DNA of 64,000 nt from NCBI GenBank assembly GCA_964454015.1, contig CAYVQF010000010.1, forward strand, positions 1-64,000, given 5' to 3'. A program made the translations under genes and the position numbers. The notes beneath the pieces were generated by a model. That model was not told the DNA's origin. It worked only from the letters and a program-made list of their open reading frames with translations, and searched no databases. How positions within the stretch are numbered: the stretch's first letter is position 1; the number at the start of each line of letters is the position of its first letter. Positions 16,178 through 24,946 of the stretch are shown here, in pieces. This stretch comes from CAYVQF01 sp964454015 (lineage in GTDB: Bacteria; Myxococcota_A; Bradymonadia; UBA4248).

Positions 16178-18535
16178 GTGATTCGCCCCATCATTTTCGG
16201 CAAATTCGTACTTCTAGAGCGCATCAGTGTGGGCGGGATGGCCGAGGTCTATCGGGCAAAACTACTCAACGCGCCGCACTTCAATCGTTTTCTGGCTGTC
16301 AAGCGCATCCTGCCCAACCTCGCTGCAGACAATGAATTCATCACCATGTTCATCGACGAGGCGAAGATCACCGTCGAATTGAACCATCCCAATATCTGCC
16401 AAATCTACGAGCTCGGGCGACTGGAAGACTCCCACTACATCGCCATGGAGTATATCCCTGGACGCGATCTCCTCGCCCTCCAGAACCGCTACCGACGGCA
16501 AAAGAAAATCATGTCCGTGAGCCAGGCCTGCTTTGTCACCGCCCAGGTGGCCCAAGGCCTGGACTATGCCCATCGCGCCGTCGACACCCAAGGCCGCCCC
16601 CTGCATTTGATCCACCGCGATGTCAGTCCACAGAACGCGCTGGTCTCCTTTGAAGGACTCATCAAACTCATCGACTTTGGCGTAGCCAAAGCGGCCTCTA
16701 AAAACACCAAAACCCAAGCGGGTGTCCTAAAAGGTAAGTTTGGGTACATGAGCCCCGAACAGATCGATGGTGAGTCCATCGTCGATCACCGCTCGGACAT
16801 CTTCGCTTTGGGGACCGTCTTTTGGGAGCTCCTGACCGGACGTCGCCTCTTTCACGGCGACAATGAATTTGCGACGCTTGAATTGGTGCGTGAGTGCGAG
16901 GTCGTCCCTCCGTCCAAACTCAACCGCCTCGTGCCGACGCAAATCGAAGCCATCGCCATGAAGGCCCTCGAACGCGATCCCGACCGCCGCTATCAGTGGG
17001 CGGGAGAGATGGTGCGCGACCTGTGGGAGTTCATCAACAACTGCAACCCGCCTTACACCCAGTGGCACTTGCAGAACTGGATGTGCACCAACTTCGCCGA
17101 GGATCTGGAAAAAGAATGGGAGAAACTACCCGTCTTCCAGTCGATCAACACCAGCGAGGACGTCCAACGCTTCAACCAAGCCCAAGTCGCGCAGGCAGAA
17201 GCCAACATGCGCGCCCAGATGGCCGCCTTTCAAGAACCTGCGCGCGACTTCGAGGGAAACCTCATCCCCGAGCTGAGTGACATCGACACCGGCGGTGAGT
17301 CGACCCAAGTCTACACCCCCGAGTTCAACTTCGCCTCCATGGACAACAACGCCATCGAAGCGGGAGCAACGACGCCCGGCGCCGTCCCCCCCGCATCTCC
17401 GGCCCAGTCCAGCGCCCCGCCGCCTGCGAATCCCCATCCACCTGCGGCCGCCCCAACACCTGCCCGTCCAGGACCCGCTCCAACTCTCGCAGCTCCGCTC
17501 CCCAACTCCGCGCCAGACGTAGCCAAAGCGGCCCAGCCGAACGCCACACCCGTCCCGACACCGCCGCGCCCCCCCGCACCCAACGCGCCGCCCGGCCTGC
17601 CGCGCCTTGGGGCCGATGCGCCACAAGCGCCTCCCGAAAACCCACTCTTCATGTCCATCTACCAGATGGAAGCCGTCCACCCGGCTCACCGCAAGGCGAA
17701 CCGCACCCGCAACATCCTCATTGCCCTCATCGTGGTCCTCTCACTGGTCTTCCTGGGGCTCGGCGTCTACTGGTATCAGCGCAGCGCGCCAGCGGCCAAG
17801 ACGGCGGCCGCCCCTGGACCGGTAAACGCCTCACTCGCTATCGTCATCGCCCCCCCCCACGACCAGGCCCTGGTGCGCCTCATCACCGCCGCCGACGAGA
17901 AGGAAGTGGCCTTCTTTGGTGGGGACTATGGGGATCCACCGGCACGTCCTGGACACTACGACTTCACTGACGTCACACCTGGGCGCTATGTCCTCGAGGT
18001 CGAACACCCCGACTACGAGACGGATCGCCGTGAAGTAAGCCTCGCCCCGGGGCCAAGCAAAGTGCGCATCGAGCTCCAACATCCCAAAATCACCATGGGA
18101 GTGATCCTCGTAACCTTGCCATTCCCCGACGTCGAAATCCTCATCGAAGGCGAGGAGCAGAGCGGAGAGGGACTCACGCGCCGCATCGAGCTCCCTGTTG
18201 GACGAGAGTACGAGATCTATGTCAAAAAACCTGGCTATATGCCCTACTTTGCCGTCATCGAACCGCGAAGTGACCGCGAATCGACGCTCAAAGTGGAGAT
18301 GGAAAAAGGCGTCGCCACCGTCACGGTCAAATCGGCGCCCACAGCGGATTTGTGGCTCTTGCGCGAAGGTAATTGGGAAAAGGTCGGGCCCACCCCGCAG
18401 ACCATTGCTGATCTCGACCCCACCGAGCCTTGCTTCGTCGAAGTCCGCAAGAATGGTTTCCAGACCTGGACCAAAGAGGTCACCTTCGAGGATCAGTTCG
18501 ACAAGAGCTTCTTGGCGACCCTAAGTCCCAAGTGA
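16178..18535 (+). CDS. transmembrane Ser/Thr protein kinase with PEGA-like repeats
   Basis: A 785-residue Hanks-type kinase starting at GTG. The cytoplasmic kinase domain (about 8-290) has the glycine loop ISVGGMAEVYRA, the ATP-binding lysine K42 in LAVKRI, the catalytic loop HRDVSPQN (146-153), DFG (166-168) and the P+1 loop FGYMSPEQ, so it should be active. A Pro/Ala-rich linker (about 400-490) leads to one TM helix (about 511-533). The outer part contains PEGA-like beta repeats (for example PGRYVLEVEHPDYE), expected to sense or bind envelope components. It is divergent from the FHA-cyclase and 3 kb from the FHA membrane protein, which are natural phosphothreonine readers. Confidence 0.93.
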   Translation: MIRPIIFGKFVLLERISVGGMAEVYRAKLLNAPHFNRFLAVKRILPNLAADNEFITMFIDEAKITVELNHPNICQIYELGRLEDSHYIAMEYIPGRDLLALQNRYRRQKKIMSVSQACFVTAQVAQGLDYAHRAVDTQGRPLHLIHRDVSPQNALVSFEGLIKLIDFGVAKAASKNTKTQAGVLKGKFGYMSPEQIDGESIVDHRSDIFALGTVFWELLTGRRLFHGDNEFATLELVRECEVVPPSKLNRLVPTQIEAIAMKALERDPDRRYQWAGEMVRDLWEFINNCNPPYTQWHLQNWMCTNFAEDLEKEWEKLPVFQSINTSEDVQRFNQAQVAQAEANMRAQMAAFQEPARDFEGNLIPELSDIDTGGESTQVYTPEFNFASMDNNAIEAGATTPGAVPPASPAQSSAPPPANPHPPAAAPTPARPGPAPTLAAPLPNSAPDVAKAAQPNATPVPTPPRPPAPNAPPGLPRLGADAPQAPPENPLFMSIYQMEAVHPAHRKANRTRNILIALIVVLSLVFLGLGVYWYQRSAPAAKTAAAPGPVNASLAIVIAPPHDQALVRLITAADEKEVAFFGGDYGDPPARPGHYDFTDVTPGRYVLEVEHPDYETDRREVSLAPGPSKVRIELQHPKITMGVILVTLPFPDVEILIEGEEQSGEGLTRRIELPVGREYEIYVKKPGYMPYFAVIEPRSDRESTLKVEMEKGVATVTVKSAPTADLWLLREGNWEKVGPTPQTIADLDPTEPCFVEVRKNGFQTWTKEVTFEDQFDKSFLATLSPK

Positions 18536-18547
18536 CTAACGGCGCAC

Positions 18548-19216
18548 TTAAAGAGGTGCCAAGACCTCCGCGGCGGTGTCAGTGAGCGCATGGAAACGAC
18601 CGCGAGCGCTCTCCAGGGCTGCCAATTGCCGCCGCGTCACCTCGATGAGTGCCTCCAAGGCAGCGGGCTCTCCGTAGCCTGCGATGCGGGCGCGCTCTAG
18701 CTTTCGCAAGGCGCCGTGCAGCTTTTCTTGGGCATCACCCAGCAAGACCAACGCCTCGACATAATGCACCCCGCCAGACAAGTCCTCGAGGGGAGCCCGC
18801 TCCTCCAGGGTGATCGACGGAAAGAGTTGAGCCCGCACGATCAGATGACGGGCCATCGCCACATCTTCCGCCTTGGCCTCCGCCAAAAGAGCGGCCGTTA
18901 GGCCAATCAGGGAGCGATAAAAGCGACCTTCGCACGCCACGAGAGAAGCACACTCTCCCAGCTCGAGAAGGGCTACCCTCTCCTCGGCCACGGGGAGCGG
19001 CGCGAAGGCAGGCGACGGCTCATATGGACGCGCACCCCACGGAAAAAAGGCGCCCCGCTCGACGTAGACATGGCCACCCTCATAGACCAGTGCCATGCGA
19101 CCCTGGTTGGACCACGACAGCGCAAGTACCAGCACGATGAAAAAGACAACCACCGCCAGAACACCGGCCAATACCGGCCAGCGCGCGCGCTTGGTCGACA
19201 AGTCGATCTCTGCCAT
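18548..19216 (-). CDS. small membrane-anchored protein of unknown function
   Basis: A 222-residue protein with a short cytoplasmic start, one strong TM segment (about 14-34) and a helical, Ala/Glu/Leu-rich outer domain that could form a coiled coil toward the C-terminus. AGGA lies nine bases before the ATG. It converges on the kinase gene with 12 bases between stops and lies 54 bases downstream of hpt, so it may be the last gene of the methyltransferase-hpt unit. I recognise no family. Confidence 0.65.
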   Translation of the reverse strand: MAEIDLSTKRARWPVLAGVLAVVVFFIVLVLALSWSNQGRMALVYEGGHVYVERGAFFPWGARPYEPSPAFAPLPVAEERVALLELGECASLVACEGRFYRSLIGLTAALLAEAKAEDVAMARHLIVRAQLFPSITLEERAPLEDLSGGVHYVEALVLLGDAQEKLHGALRKLERARIAGYGEPAALEALIEVTRRQLAALESARGRFHALTDTAAEVLAPL

Positions 19217-19270
19217 TGCACATTTCCTTGGACCGAGGCACCCGCCCCGTGACGTTCAGACACGTCGCGC

Positions 19271-19837
19271 TTACGGGCAAGACTCTAGCACGGGGAGCGC
19301 CCCTGAGAAGTATCCAATGTAGGCCAGGTTCCGGAATCGCTCCATATAGTCCAAGCCGTAACCCACGACAAAATGGTTCTCAATCACAAAGCCCACATAG
19401 TCCAGCGGCACGGCCACCACCTGGTTGGCCGGTTTGTGCAACAGCGTGCAGATCTTCACGCTTCTGGGGCCTCGGGTCTGAAAGTTGTTGAGCAAGTAGC
19501 TCATGGTCAGGCCAGTGTCGACAATGTCCTCGACGATCAGGACCTCACGGTCATTGATGGGATGGCTCAGATCCGAGGTAAAGCGCACCACGCCGCTCGT
19601 TTGGGTCCGCGATCCGTAGCTAGAGAGGCCTAAAAAATCGCACTGGCAAGGCAGGTCGATGTGCCGCACCAAGTCGGCAAAAAACGGGAAGACCCCCTTG
19701 AGCACACCGACGACGAAGAGATCCGAGCCGCGATAGGCCGCGCTAATCTCCGCCCCAAGCTCAGCCACCCGCGCCGCCAGCGTAGCCGCATCGATCAGCG
19801 GCGTCACCAAGCGCTCGTAATCACGTAATGGACGCAC
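19271..19837 (-). CDS. hpt: hypoxanthine phosphoribosyltransferase
   Basis: Salvages hypoxanthine or guanine to IMP or GMP using PRPP in the cytoplasm. The 188-residue protein carries the PRPP-binding loop VLIVEDIVDTGLTMSYL and the flanking LVVGVLKG-like strand (VVGVLKGVFPFFADL), with the base-binding VGFVIENHFVVGYGLDY. Length is typical. Translation starts at GTG two bases after the stop of the upstream fusion gene, with GAGGTG as ribosome site, so the genes are coupled. Confidence 0.93.
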   Translation of the reverse strand: MRPLRDYERLVTPLIDAATLAARVAELGAEISAAYRGSDLFVVGVLKGVFPFFADLVRHIDLPCQCDFLGLSSYGSRTQTSGVVRFTSDLSHPINDREVLIVEDIVDTGLTMSYLLNNFQTRGPRSVKICTLLHKPANQVVAVPLDYVGFVIENHFVVGYGLDYMERFRNLAYIGYFSGALPVLESCP

Positions 19838-19839
19838 GA

Positions 19840-21393
19840 CTACACCTCACGCCTGGCACGCAGCAGGGACATGCCCTCGATCTGGGTCCGCTCCAGGAGC
19901 GAGAAACCCGCCTCACGCAAGAAAGACTCACTCTCCCGTGGCGAATACCATGAGGACTGCAGCACCCGCGACAGCGGCCGGCGCACGGGCCGCAACATCC
20001 GCGCCCACAGCGCTTCACTCTCCACCACGGCCAGCAGCAGCTCTCCTCCAGGTTGGAGCACCCGTGCCAGCTCTGCCAGCACATCGACCTCACTCTGCTG
20101 CGAGCCGAGGGCCAGCGTGCCAAAGACGCGGTCCAGCGTCTCCGGTGCAAAGGGCAAGCCCTGCAGTGACAACACGAAGACCACGTCCTTGAGCCCCAAG
20201 CGGCCAACGCGCGCCGCACTCGACTCGAGGTTGTCCACAGCACCATCGACGGCAAAGACCATCCCGCCGCGACCGGCCGCCAACGAACCGGCCAAGCGAG
20301 CGGTCATGGCCGCGTCGCCACAGCCAAAGTCCAGCACCCTCAGAGGGCTCTCGGTGAAGGCATTCAAACCCAACAGCCGCACCACTTCGTCGTGCAAGCG
20401 GCGCCGCCGCCCGTCTCTGCGACCGAGACCTTCGTGAGCCTCCATGCGCTGACGCAGCACGCGCCACAGCCCCTTGCCATGGCGCCCCTTCTCCGCCGCG
20501 TCCATCGCCACGGCGTCGGTCAGCCGCAAGACCCCCTGAATGACGGGATAGACGCGTTTGCAAGACTGGCAGATCGCGTAGGAAGCCCCAAGCTCGAAAC
20601 CAATCCCAGCGCACTGGGGGCAACGCAACAGGTCTCCTGGCGCCAGCGCCCGCGGCGCGCGGCTCTCGTCTCTGACCTCACTATCTAGGGCGCGAGCTGG
20701 AGACGCTTCGTTTGCCGGGGAAAGAGCCGCATCCGCAGCACCCGTGGCAGGGCGAGGGCGGTCTTGATCTTCGGCAAGCTCTTGGGCGTCATCTGGCGCG
20801 GTAGCTCGGGCATCTTCTTCTGGCGGGGTAGCGTGTGCATCTGAAAGCTCCTCGGCAGGGGTGGGATGCGGCGCCTCGGGCGCATCGCTCTTTGATTCTA
20901 GCGTCGCCGCACCACCAGCGCCAGCCTGCGCCTGCTCCGCCAGCAGCGCCTCCGCTCCTGCCAGAACCTTGACCATTATCTTGGGCCCGAGCCCCTTGAC
21001 GCCCACCAAGCGCCCTGCACCAGCAGCCTGAATCAGCGCCTCCAACCCCCTGACGTCGTAGTCATGGTAAAGGCGCGTCGCAAGCGCCTGCCCAATGCCA
21101 GGCACCTTGCACAACGCCACCAGACCTTCAGGGTAACGCTCCAATAAGTCGTCGCGCATTTGGCTACGCCCGTGGGTCACCAAGTCGCAAACCAAGTCGC
21201 TCGCCACCCGGTTCATGTCGGCAAAACGCTGCGCGAATGTGTCCGTGGCCACCAGCTCAACCAAAGAACCCTCGAAGGACTCGATGCGATCCGCAGCAGC
21301 TCGCAGGCCGCGAACCACCGCCCGCGCCTCGCCATCGAGGTCCAACAACACTGAGGTGTGTCGCAGAATGTCGCTGATCTCTTGATTTGTCAT
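19840..21393 (-). CDS. PolX-type HhH domain fused to zinc-ribbon SAM methyltransferase
   Basis: A 517-residue fusion. Residues 1-155 match the helical N-terminal region of bacterial PolX/DNA polymerase beta-like proteins: an opening helical bundle (ISDILRHTSVLLDLDGEAR), then the helix-hairpin-helix KVPGIGQALATRLY and a second turn VKGLGPKIM. The polymerase catalytic and PHP domains are absent. An acidic/Pro linker (about 160-265) follows, then a Trm112-like zinc ribbon with Cys pairs CPQC and CQSC ending YPVIQGVLRL. A class I methyltransferase completes it with motif I VLDFGCGD. The ATG at 21393 has AGGA upstream. Substrate is unknown; the HhH part suggests nucleic acid binding. It is coupled to hpt. 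Confidence 0.85.
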   Translation of the reverse strand: MTNQEISDILRHTSVLLDLDGEARAVVRGLRAAADRIESFEGSLVELVATDTFAQRFADMNRVASDLVCDLVTHGRSQMRDDLLERYPEGLVALCKVPGIGQALATRLYHDYDVRGLEALIQAAGAGRLVGVKGLGPKIMVKVLAGAEALLAEQAQAGAGGAATLESKSDAPEAPHPTPAEELSDAHATPPEEDARATAPDDAQELAEDQDRPRPATGAADAALSPANEASPARALDSEVRDESRAPRALAPGDLLRCPQCAGIGFELGASYAICQSCKRVYPVIQGVLRLTDAVAMDAAEKGRHGKGLWRVLRQRMEAHEGLGRRDGRRRRLHDEVVRLLGLNAFTESPLRVLDFGCGDAAMTARLAGSLAAGRGGMVFAVDGAVDNLESSAARVGRLGLKDVVFVLSLQGLPFAPETLDRVFGTLALGSQQSEVDVLAELARVLQPGGELLLAVVESEALWARMLRPVRRPLSRVLQSSWYSPRESESFLREAGFSLLERTQIEGMSLLRARREV

Positions 21394-21447
21394 GGTGCGT
21401 TCCTGACCGTCGCGGAAATTTCCGAACCTTCCCACACATAGGCAGGA

Positions 21448-21476
21448 ACTCTAACGGCCTGACAGCCAAAGATCAA
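21448..21476 (-). promoter_or_regulatory. candidate promoter for the HhH-methyltransferase/hpt unit
   Basis: On the minus strand TTGATC (21471-21476) and TAGAGT (21448-21453) are 17 bases apart, about 55 bases before the start codon. The match is moderate. Confidence 0.4.
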
Positions 21477-21531
21477 CTCCCCCAGCGGGACCATCATCCC
21501 AGAGCAAAGCAACCCATGGCCCCTTTTCCGG

Positions 21532-21560
21532 TTGACAGCCACCCAGAGAGCGTGTCAATT
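21532..21560 (+). promoter_or_regulatory. promoter of the rpmH operon
   Basis: A perfect TTGACA (21532-21537) is followed after 17 bases by TCAATT (21555-21560). The -35 box and a downstream TGTCAA form an inverted repeat across the spacer. The rpmH start is about 100 bases further on. Confidence 0.5.
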
Positions 21561-21562
21561 TA

Positions 21563-21587
21563 GCGCGCCTTGTCTGGCGCGTGTTTT
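21563..21587 (+). promoter_or_regulatory. hairpin in the rpmH leader
   Basis: A 7-bp stem (GCGCGCC with GGCGCGT, one G-U pair) around a 6-base loop is followed by GTTTT. It lies just after the putative rpmH promoter, so it could act as a weak attenuator in the leader. The T run is short. Confidence 0.35.
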
Positions 21588-21658
21588 CACGCCTGGCCAA
21601 ATGACGATTACCACCGCAATTGGGCGGCAAATAGGGATGGCAAAAGGGAGCTCGGAGC

Positions 21659-21811
21659 ATGAAGCGCACCTATCAACCCAGCAAGATCAAAAGACGCAGA
21701 ACCCACGGATTCAGGAAACGCATGTCCTCGCCCCAAGGGCGCGAGGTCATCAGCCGCCGTCGTCGCAAAGGCCGCAAGCGCCTCGTTCCGGTCACGCCAC
21801 GAAAAATGTAA
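21659..21811 (+). CDS. rpmH: 50S ribosomal protein L34
   Basis: A 50-residue, strongly basic protein that starts MKRTYQPSKIKRRRTHGFR and contains RKGRKRL near its end, the hallmark sequence of bacterial L34. GGGAGCTCGGAGC provides ribosome-binding purines before the ATG. It is the first gene of the conserved rpmH-rnpA-yidD-yidC-khpB order. The length is close to the usual 44-50 residues. Confidence 0.96.
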   Translation: MKRTYQPSKIKRRRTHGFRKRMSSPQGREVISRRRRKGRKRLVPVTPRKM

Positions 21812-21819
21812 GCTTAGAC

Positions 21820-22221
21820 GTGCGCCCCGGGCTCGCCTTGGGACGTGACGAACGCCTTCGAAGCAGCAAAGACTTCCGCCGCGTTCAAGCGCAGGGGCGC
21901 CGAGCAGTCGGACCCAATATCGTCGTCGTGACGCAGCATGGGGAGCAATCGTGGAGTCGTTTCGGGCTGACCGTCACACGCAAGGTTGGCAAAGCCGTCG
22001 TTCGCAACCGCGTCAAGAGACGGCTGCGGGAGATCCTGCGGCAGCACAAAGACGAAATCCCCCAAGGCTGCGATTTCGTCCTCATCGCGCGGCTACCCAT
22101 CGTCGACGCCTCCTACGCTTTGCTGCGCCAAGAGGTCCTGCGCTTGTGCAGAGAGGCCGCCGACCGCTTGCACAAAAGTCAACGAACGGCTCGGCCAAAG
22201 GGCGGCGAGCCCCGCGGCTGA
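21820..22221 (+). CDS. rnpA: ribonuclease P protein component
   Basis: The protein subunit of RNase P, which trims tRNA 5' leaders together with the RNA subunit. The likely start is the GTG at 21820, eight bases after the rpmH stop, giving 133 residues. The family signature VVRNRVKRRLREI (RNR motif) is intact, preceded by FGLTVTRKVGKA. An in-frame upstream ORF extends through rpmH but is not expected to be translated. The stop overlaps the yidD start by one base. Confidence 0.93.
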   Translation: MRPGLALGRDERLRSSKDFRRVQAQGRRAVGPNIVVVTQHGEQSWSRFGLTVTRKVGKAVVRNRVKRRLREILRQHKDEIPQGCDFVLIARLPIVDASYALLRQEVLRLCREAADRLHKSQRTARPKGGEPRG

Positions 22222-22439
22222 TGCTGTGGCTCGCCTGGCCCCTGTTGCTGTTCATCGCCCTTTATCAGCGCTGCATCTCGCCGTGGCTGCCGCCGGCCTG
22301 TCGGTTCTCGCCATCCTGCTCTTGTTACGCCAGAGACGCCCTCGAGAAGTATGGCGCCTGGCGCGGCACCTGCCTCAGCGTCAGACGCCTGGCGCGCTGT
22401 CACCCCTTCCATGCTGGCGGTCACGACCCCGTGCCATGA
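22221..22439 (+). CDS. yidD: membrane protein insertion efficiency factor YidD
   Basis: A 72-residue protein that assists YidC-dependent insertion of inner-membrane proteins. The sequence has an amphipathic/hydrophobic start, then YQRCISPWLPPACRFSPSC, YARDALEKYGAWRG and a Cys-His-rich end (RLARCHPFHAGG), all typical of YidD. The ATG overlaps the rnpA stop (TGATG). It is easily missed because a longer ORF covers it in another frame. Confidence 0.94.
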   Translation: MLWLAWPLLLFIALYQRCISPWLPPACRFSPSCSCYARDALEKYGAWRGTCLSVRRLARCHPFHAGGHDPVP

Positions 22440-22500
22440 TGAAGCATGCCCCCGCTCATCCCATGCGTTTACTCCAACCTCTTCTCAGTGGCTCGCTTTC

Positions 22501-24234
22501 ATGATGGACAAGCCTGACAACAAGCGTCTCTTTCTCGCGGTGACTCTCGCCATGGGGATCCTCATCGCGTGGCAGCTTTGGTTCCTGGATCCGCCCAAGC
22601 CACCACAAGATGGCTCACCCGATGCCCCTGAGGCCACCGCCGCAGACGCCGACACCACCGCCGCGCCAGAGAGCACGGATCACCCCACCCCACCGGCCGC
22701 TGAGGCTCAGGCCCTCAGCCCCGAGGTAGAACCGATCCAGGTGGCACACGCCGCCATCGAGACCGAGGCCTACCGGGTCGTCCTCACCAGCGTCGGCGCC
22801 CGCGCCGCCCACTTCGAGCTGCGTCAGCCCGAGCGCTACGCCAGCCACGGCGATTACTTCGCCGCCCTCATGGAAGGCGCCAGCCTCGAGGCGCCACCCA
22901 AGCTTCTCCCCTTTGGCACAGAGCTGAAGTCCCTGGGTTTGACCGAGAGCAGCCCCTTCGCGCTGGTCAACCATGACGACGAGGAGGTGCGCTTCCGCTG
23001 GCGCTCTCCCGATGGCGCCACCCAAGTCGACAAGCGCTTCGTCCCAGGTGACAGCGCTTATGCCCTAAGGCTGGAGTTGAGCATCCACAACCTCAGCGAG
23101 CGCCCCCTGCAAGACGTCCTCAGCCTCTCCCTCTATGGCCGCCAGCTCCCGGGTCAAGAGCCGGGCCTCTTCTCCCGCGGCGCGCCGGTCAGCGCCAAGT
23201 GCCTCAGCAACGACTCTGTCGAGAGTATCGACAAGGGCGACGATCCTGAGACCTATAACCAATCGGTCGAGTGGATCGCCGTCGATGAGCCCTACTTTGC
23301 CCTGGTGAGCCGCTCCGAAGAGCGTCCCGACGCATGTCTCATCAGCTCTGAAGCCGACTTCTTGAGCGCAAGGCTGACGCACCGCCTCGACCTCGCCCCA
23401 GGTGAGCAGCAGGTCATCACCTACGAGGCCTTCCTCGGCCCCAAAGAGGACCACTTCCTCAAGACCTTCGGCCACGGCATCGAGCGCACCATCGACTACG
23501 GCTGGGTGGAGATCCTGGCCCGTCCCATGGCCTGGCTCCTCACCAAATTCCATGCCTTCTTTGGCAACTGGGGGCTGGCCATCATCCTGCTCACCGTGCT
23601 CATCCGCGGAGCCCTGTGGCCGGTCACGCAGCGCAGCCAAGAATCGATGATGCGCATGCAGAAGATCAGCCCTAAGCTGCAAGAACTGCAAAAGCAATAC
23701 AAGAACGACCCCCAGACCCTACAACAGAAGCAGCTACAGCTCTACAAAGAGCACAAGGTCAATCCCTTCGGCTGCCTGCCTCTCTTCTTGCAAATCCCCA
23801 TCTGGTTCGCCCTCTACCGCACCATCTACGTCACGGGCGGTCTCTACCGCGCTGAATTTGGCCTGTGGATCCGAGACCTCTCGGCACCCGACCCTTACTT
23901 CGTCTTGCCAGTCTTGGCTGGGGCCCTCTTCTTCCTGCAACAGAAGCTCAGCCCCTCGACGGTGCAGAACGTGCAGCAGAAGGTCATGCTGACGGTCTTC
24001 CCGCTCGTCTTCGTCGTCGTCATGCTCTTTTTGCCCTCTGGGCTCAACCTCTACATCCTGGTTTCGTCGGTCATCGGCCTCTTGCAGGCCCTCTATACCC
24101 GCAAGAAAATGGCGCGCCGGGGGGATCTGGCCACGGCGAGTGGACCCGCCGCACCCGAGAGCACCAAGGAACCCGTGAGCGCCAAGGAGCGCCGCGCCGC
24201 CCGACGCCGATCGGGCACCCCATCCACAGACTGA
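22501..24234 (+). CDS. yidC: membrane protein insertase YidC
   Basis: A 577-residue Gram-negative-type YidC, which inserts proteins into the inner membrane with or without SecYEG. A first TM helix (about 9-28) precedes an acidic, Pro-rich stretch and a large periplasmic beta domain (about 80-330). The conserved insertase core follows: GNWGLAIILLTVLIRGALW with the hydrophilic-groove Arg, the cytoplasmic hairpin (KISPKLQELQKQYKND), and GCLPLFLQIPIWFALY. A basic C-terminal tail (RRAARRRSG) could contact the ribosome. The ATG at 22501 is chosen because the first TM starts a few residues later. A large periplasmic domain supports a diderm cell. Confidence 0.95.
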   Translation: MMDKPDNKRLFLAVTLAMGILIAWQLWFLDPPKPPQDGSPDAPEATAADADTTAAPESTDHPTPPAAEAQALSPEVEPIQVAHAAIETEAYRVVLTSVGARAAHFELRQPERYASHGDYFAALMEGASLEAPPKLLPFGTELKSLGLTESSPFALVNHDDEEVRFRWRSPDGATQVDKRFVPGDSAYALRLELSIHNLSERPLQDVLSLSLYGRQLPGQEPGLFSRGAPVSAKCLSNDSVESIDKGDDPETYNQSVEWIAVDEPYFALVSRSEERPDACLISSEADFLSARLTHRLDLAPGEQQVITYEAFLGPKEDHFLKTFGHGIERTIDYGWVEILARPMAWLLTKFHAFFGNWGLAIILLTVLIRGALWPVTQRSQESMMRMQKISPKLQELQKQYKNDPQTLQQKQLQLYKEHKVNPFGCLPLFLQIPIWFALYRTIYVTGGLYRAEFGLWIRDLSAPDPYFVLPVLAGALFFLQQKLSPSTVQNVQQKVMLTVFPLVFVVVMLFLPSGLNLYILVSSVIGLLQALYTRKKMARRGDLATASGPAAPESTKEPVSAKERRAARRRSGTPSTD

Positions 24235-24276
24235 GGCCCATGGGCCCCTTCCCCATCCCACAACCAGGAGCGCCCC

Positions 24277-24771
24277 GTGAGTGAGACTCGAGAACCCCTT
24301 GAGAGCGCTGAGACCGTCCTTGCTGAAGCCGTAGCGCATTTACAACGGATCTTGCAGCTTGCCGGCTTCGATTTGGCCGTCTCGGCGACCATGCAAGAGC
24401 ACGTCATCACCTTGAACGTCACGGGAGACGACGGGGCGGCGCTCATCACCAAGCCCAGTGGCGCGCCTACCTCGGCCGTCCTTGACGCCCTCGCGTGGGT
24501 GGTGCGGCGCTCGCTGAAGACTTCCTCCATCGAGCACACCGTCGTGGTCGACGCCATGGGTTACCGCGCCCAGCGGGTCGAAGCCCTCGCCTCTCTGGCA
24601 CACTCACTCGGCGAGAAAGCACAACAGGGCATGAGCCTCGATGTCTTTGGGATGAGCAACGTCGATCGCCGCGCGCTGCACTTCCACCTCAATGAGAGTG
24701 GCAAAGCCCAGACCCAGAGCCAAGGGATGGGCCTCTATCGCCGCCTCTCCATTCGCAAGAGCGACCGCTAG
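24277..24771 (+). CDS. khpB: KH/R3H RNA-binding protein KhpB (Jag)
   Basis: A 164-residue cytoplasmic RNA-binding protein starting at GTG, 42 bases after yidC. A KH-like domain (about 55-115) ends in the pattern VVVDAMGYRAQRVEAL. The R3H domain follows with MSNVDRRALHFHL. The longer Jag-N domain of Firmicutes is missing, as in many proteobacteria. The usual next gene, mnmE, is absent: 264 bases follow before an unrelated lipoprotein gene. Confidence 0.87.
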   Translation: MSETREPLESAETVLAEAVAHLQRILQLAGFDLAVSATMQEHVITLNVTGDDGAALITKPSGAPTSAVLDALAWVVRRSLKTSSIEHTVVVDAMGYRAQRVEALASLAHSLGEKAQQGMSLDVFGMSNVDRRALHFHLNESGKAQTQSQGMGLYRRLSIRKSDR

Positions 24772-24920
24772 GTGCGGCAAGGGGTGGCGTGAAAGGCACG
24801 AGGAGATGGCGCGCGCGGACGCCCCAGCGAGCGTGGTTCACCCACCAAGAAAGCGCGGCGGGACACCGCGACCATGAGAGCCACCAGGTGGTGGAATGCA
24901 TTTCGTGGGCAAAAGAAAGC

Positions 24921-24946
24921 AGCCAAGTTTGACCTATAGGCTGCTT
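24921..24946. repeat. inverted repeat GCAGCC...GGCTGC over a putative -35 box
   Basis: Six-base arms at 24921-24926 and 24941-24946 flank TTGACC of the candidate lipoprotein promoter, an arrangement expected of an operator. Confidence 0.4.

Noticed and set aside
21394..21658. Replication origin upstream of rpmH
   Set aside because: No cluster of DnaA boxes (TTATCCACA-like), no AT-rich unwinding region and no dnaA nearby.
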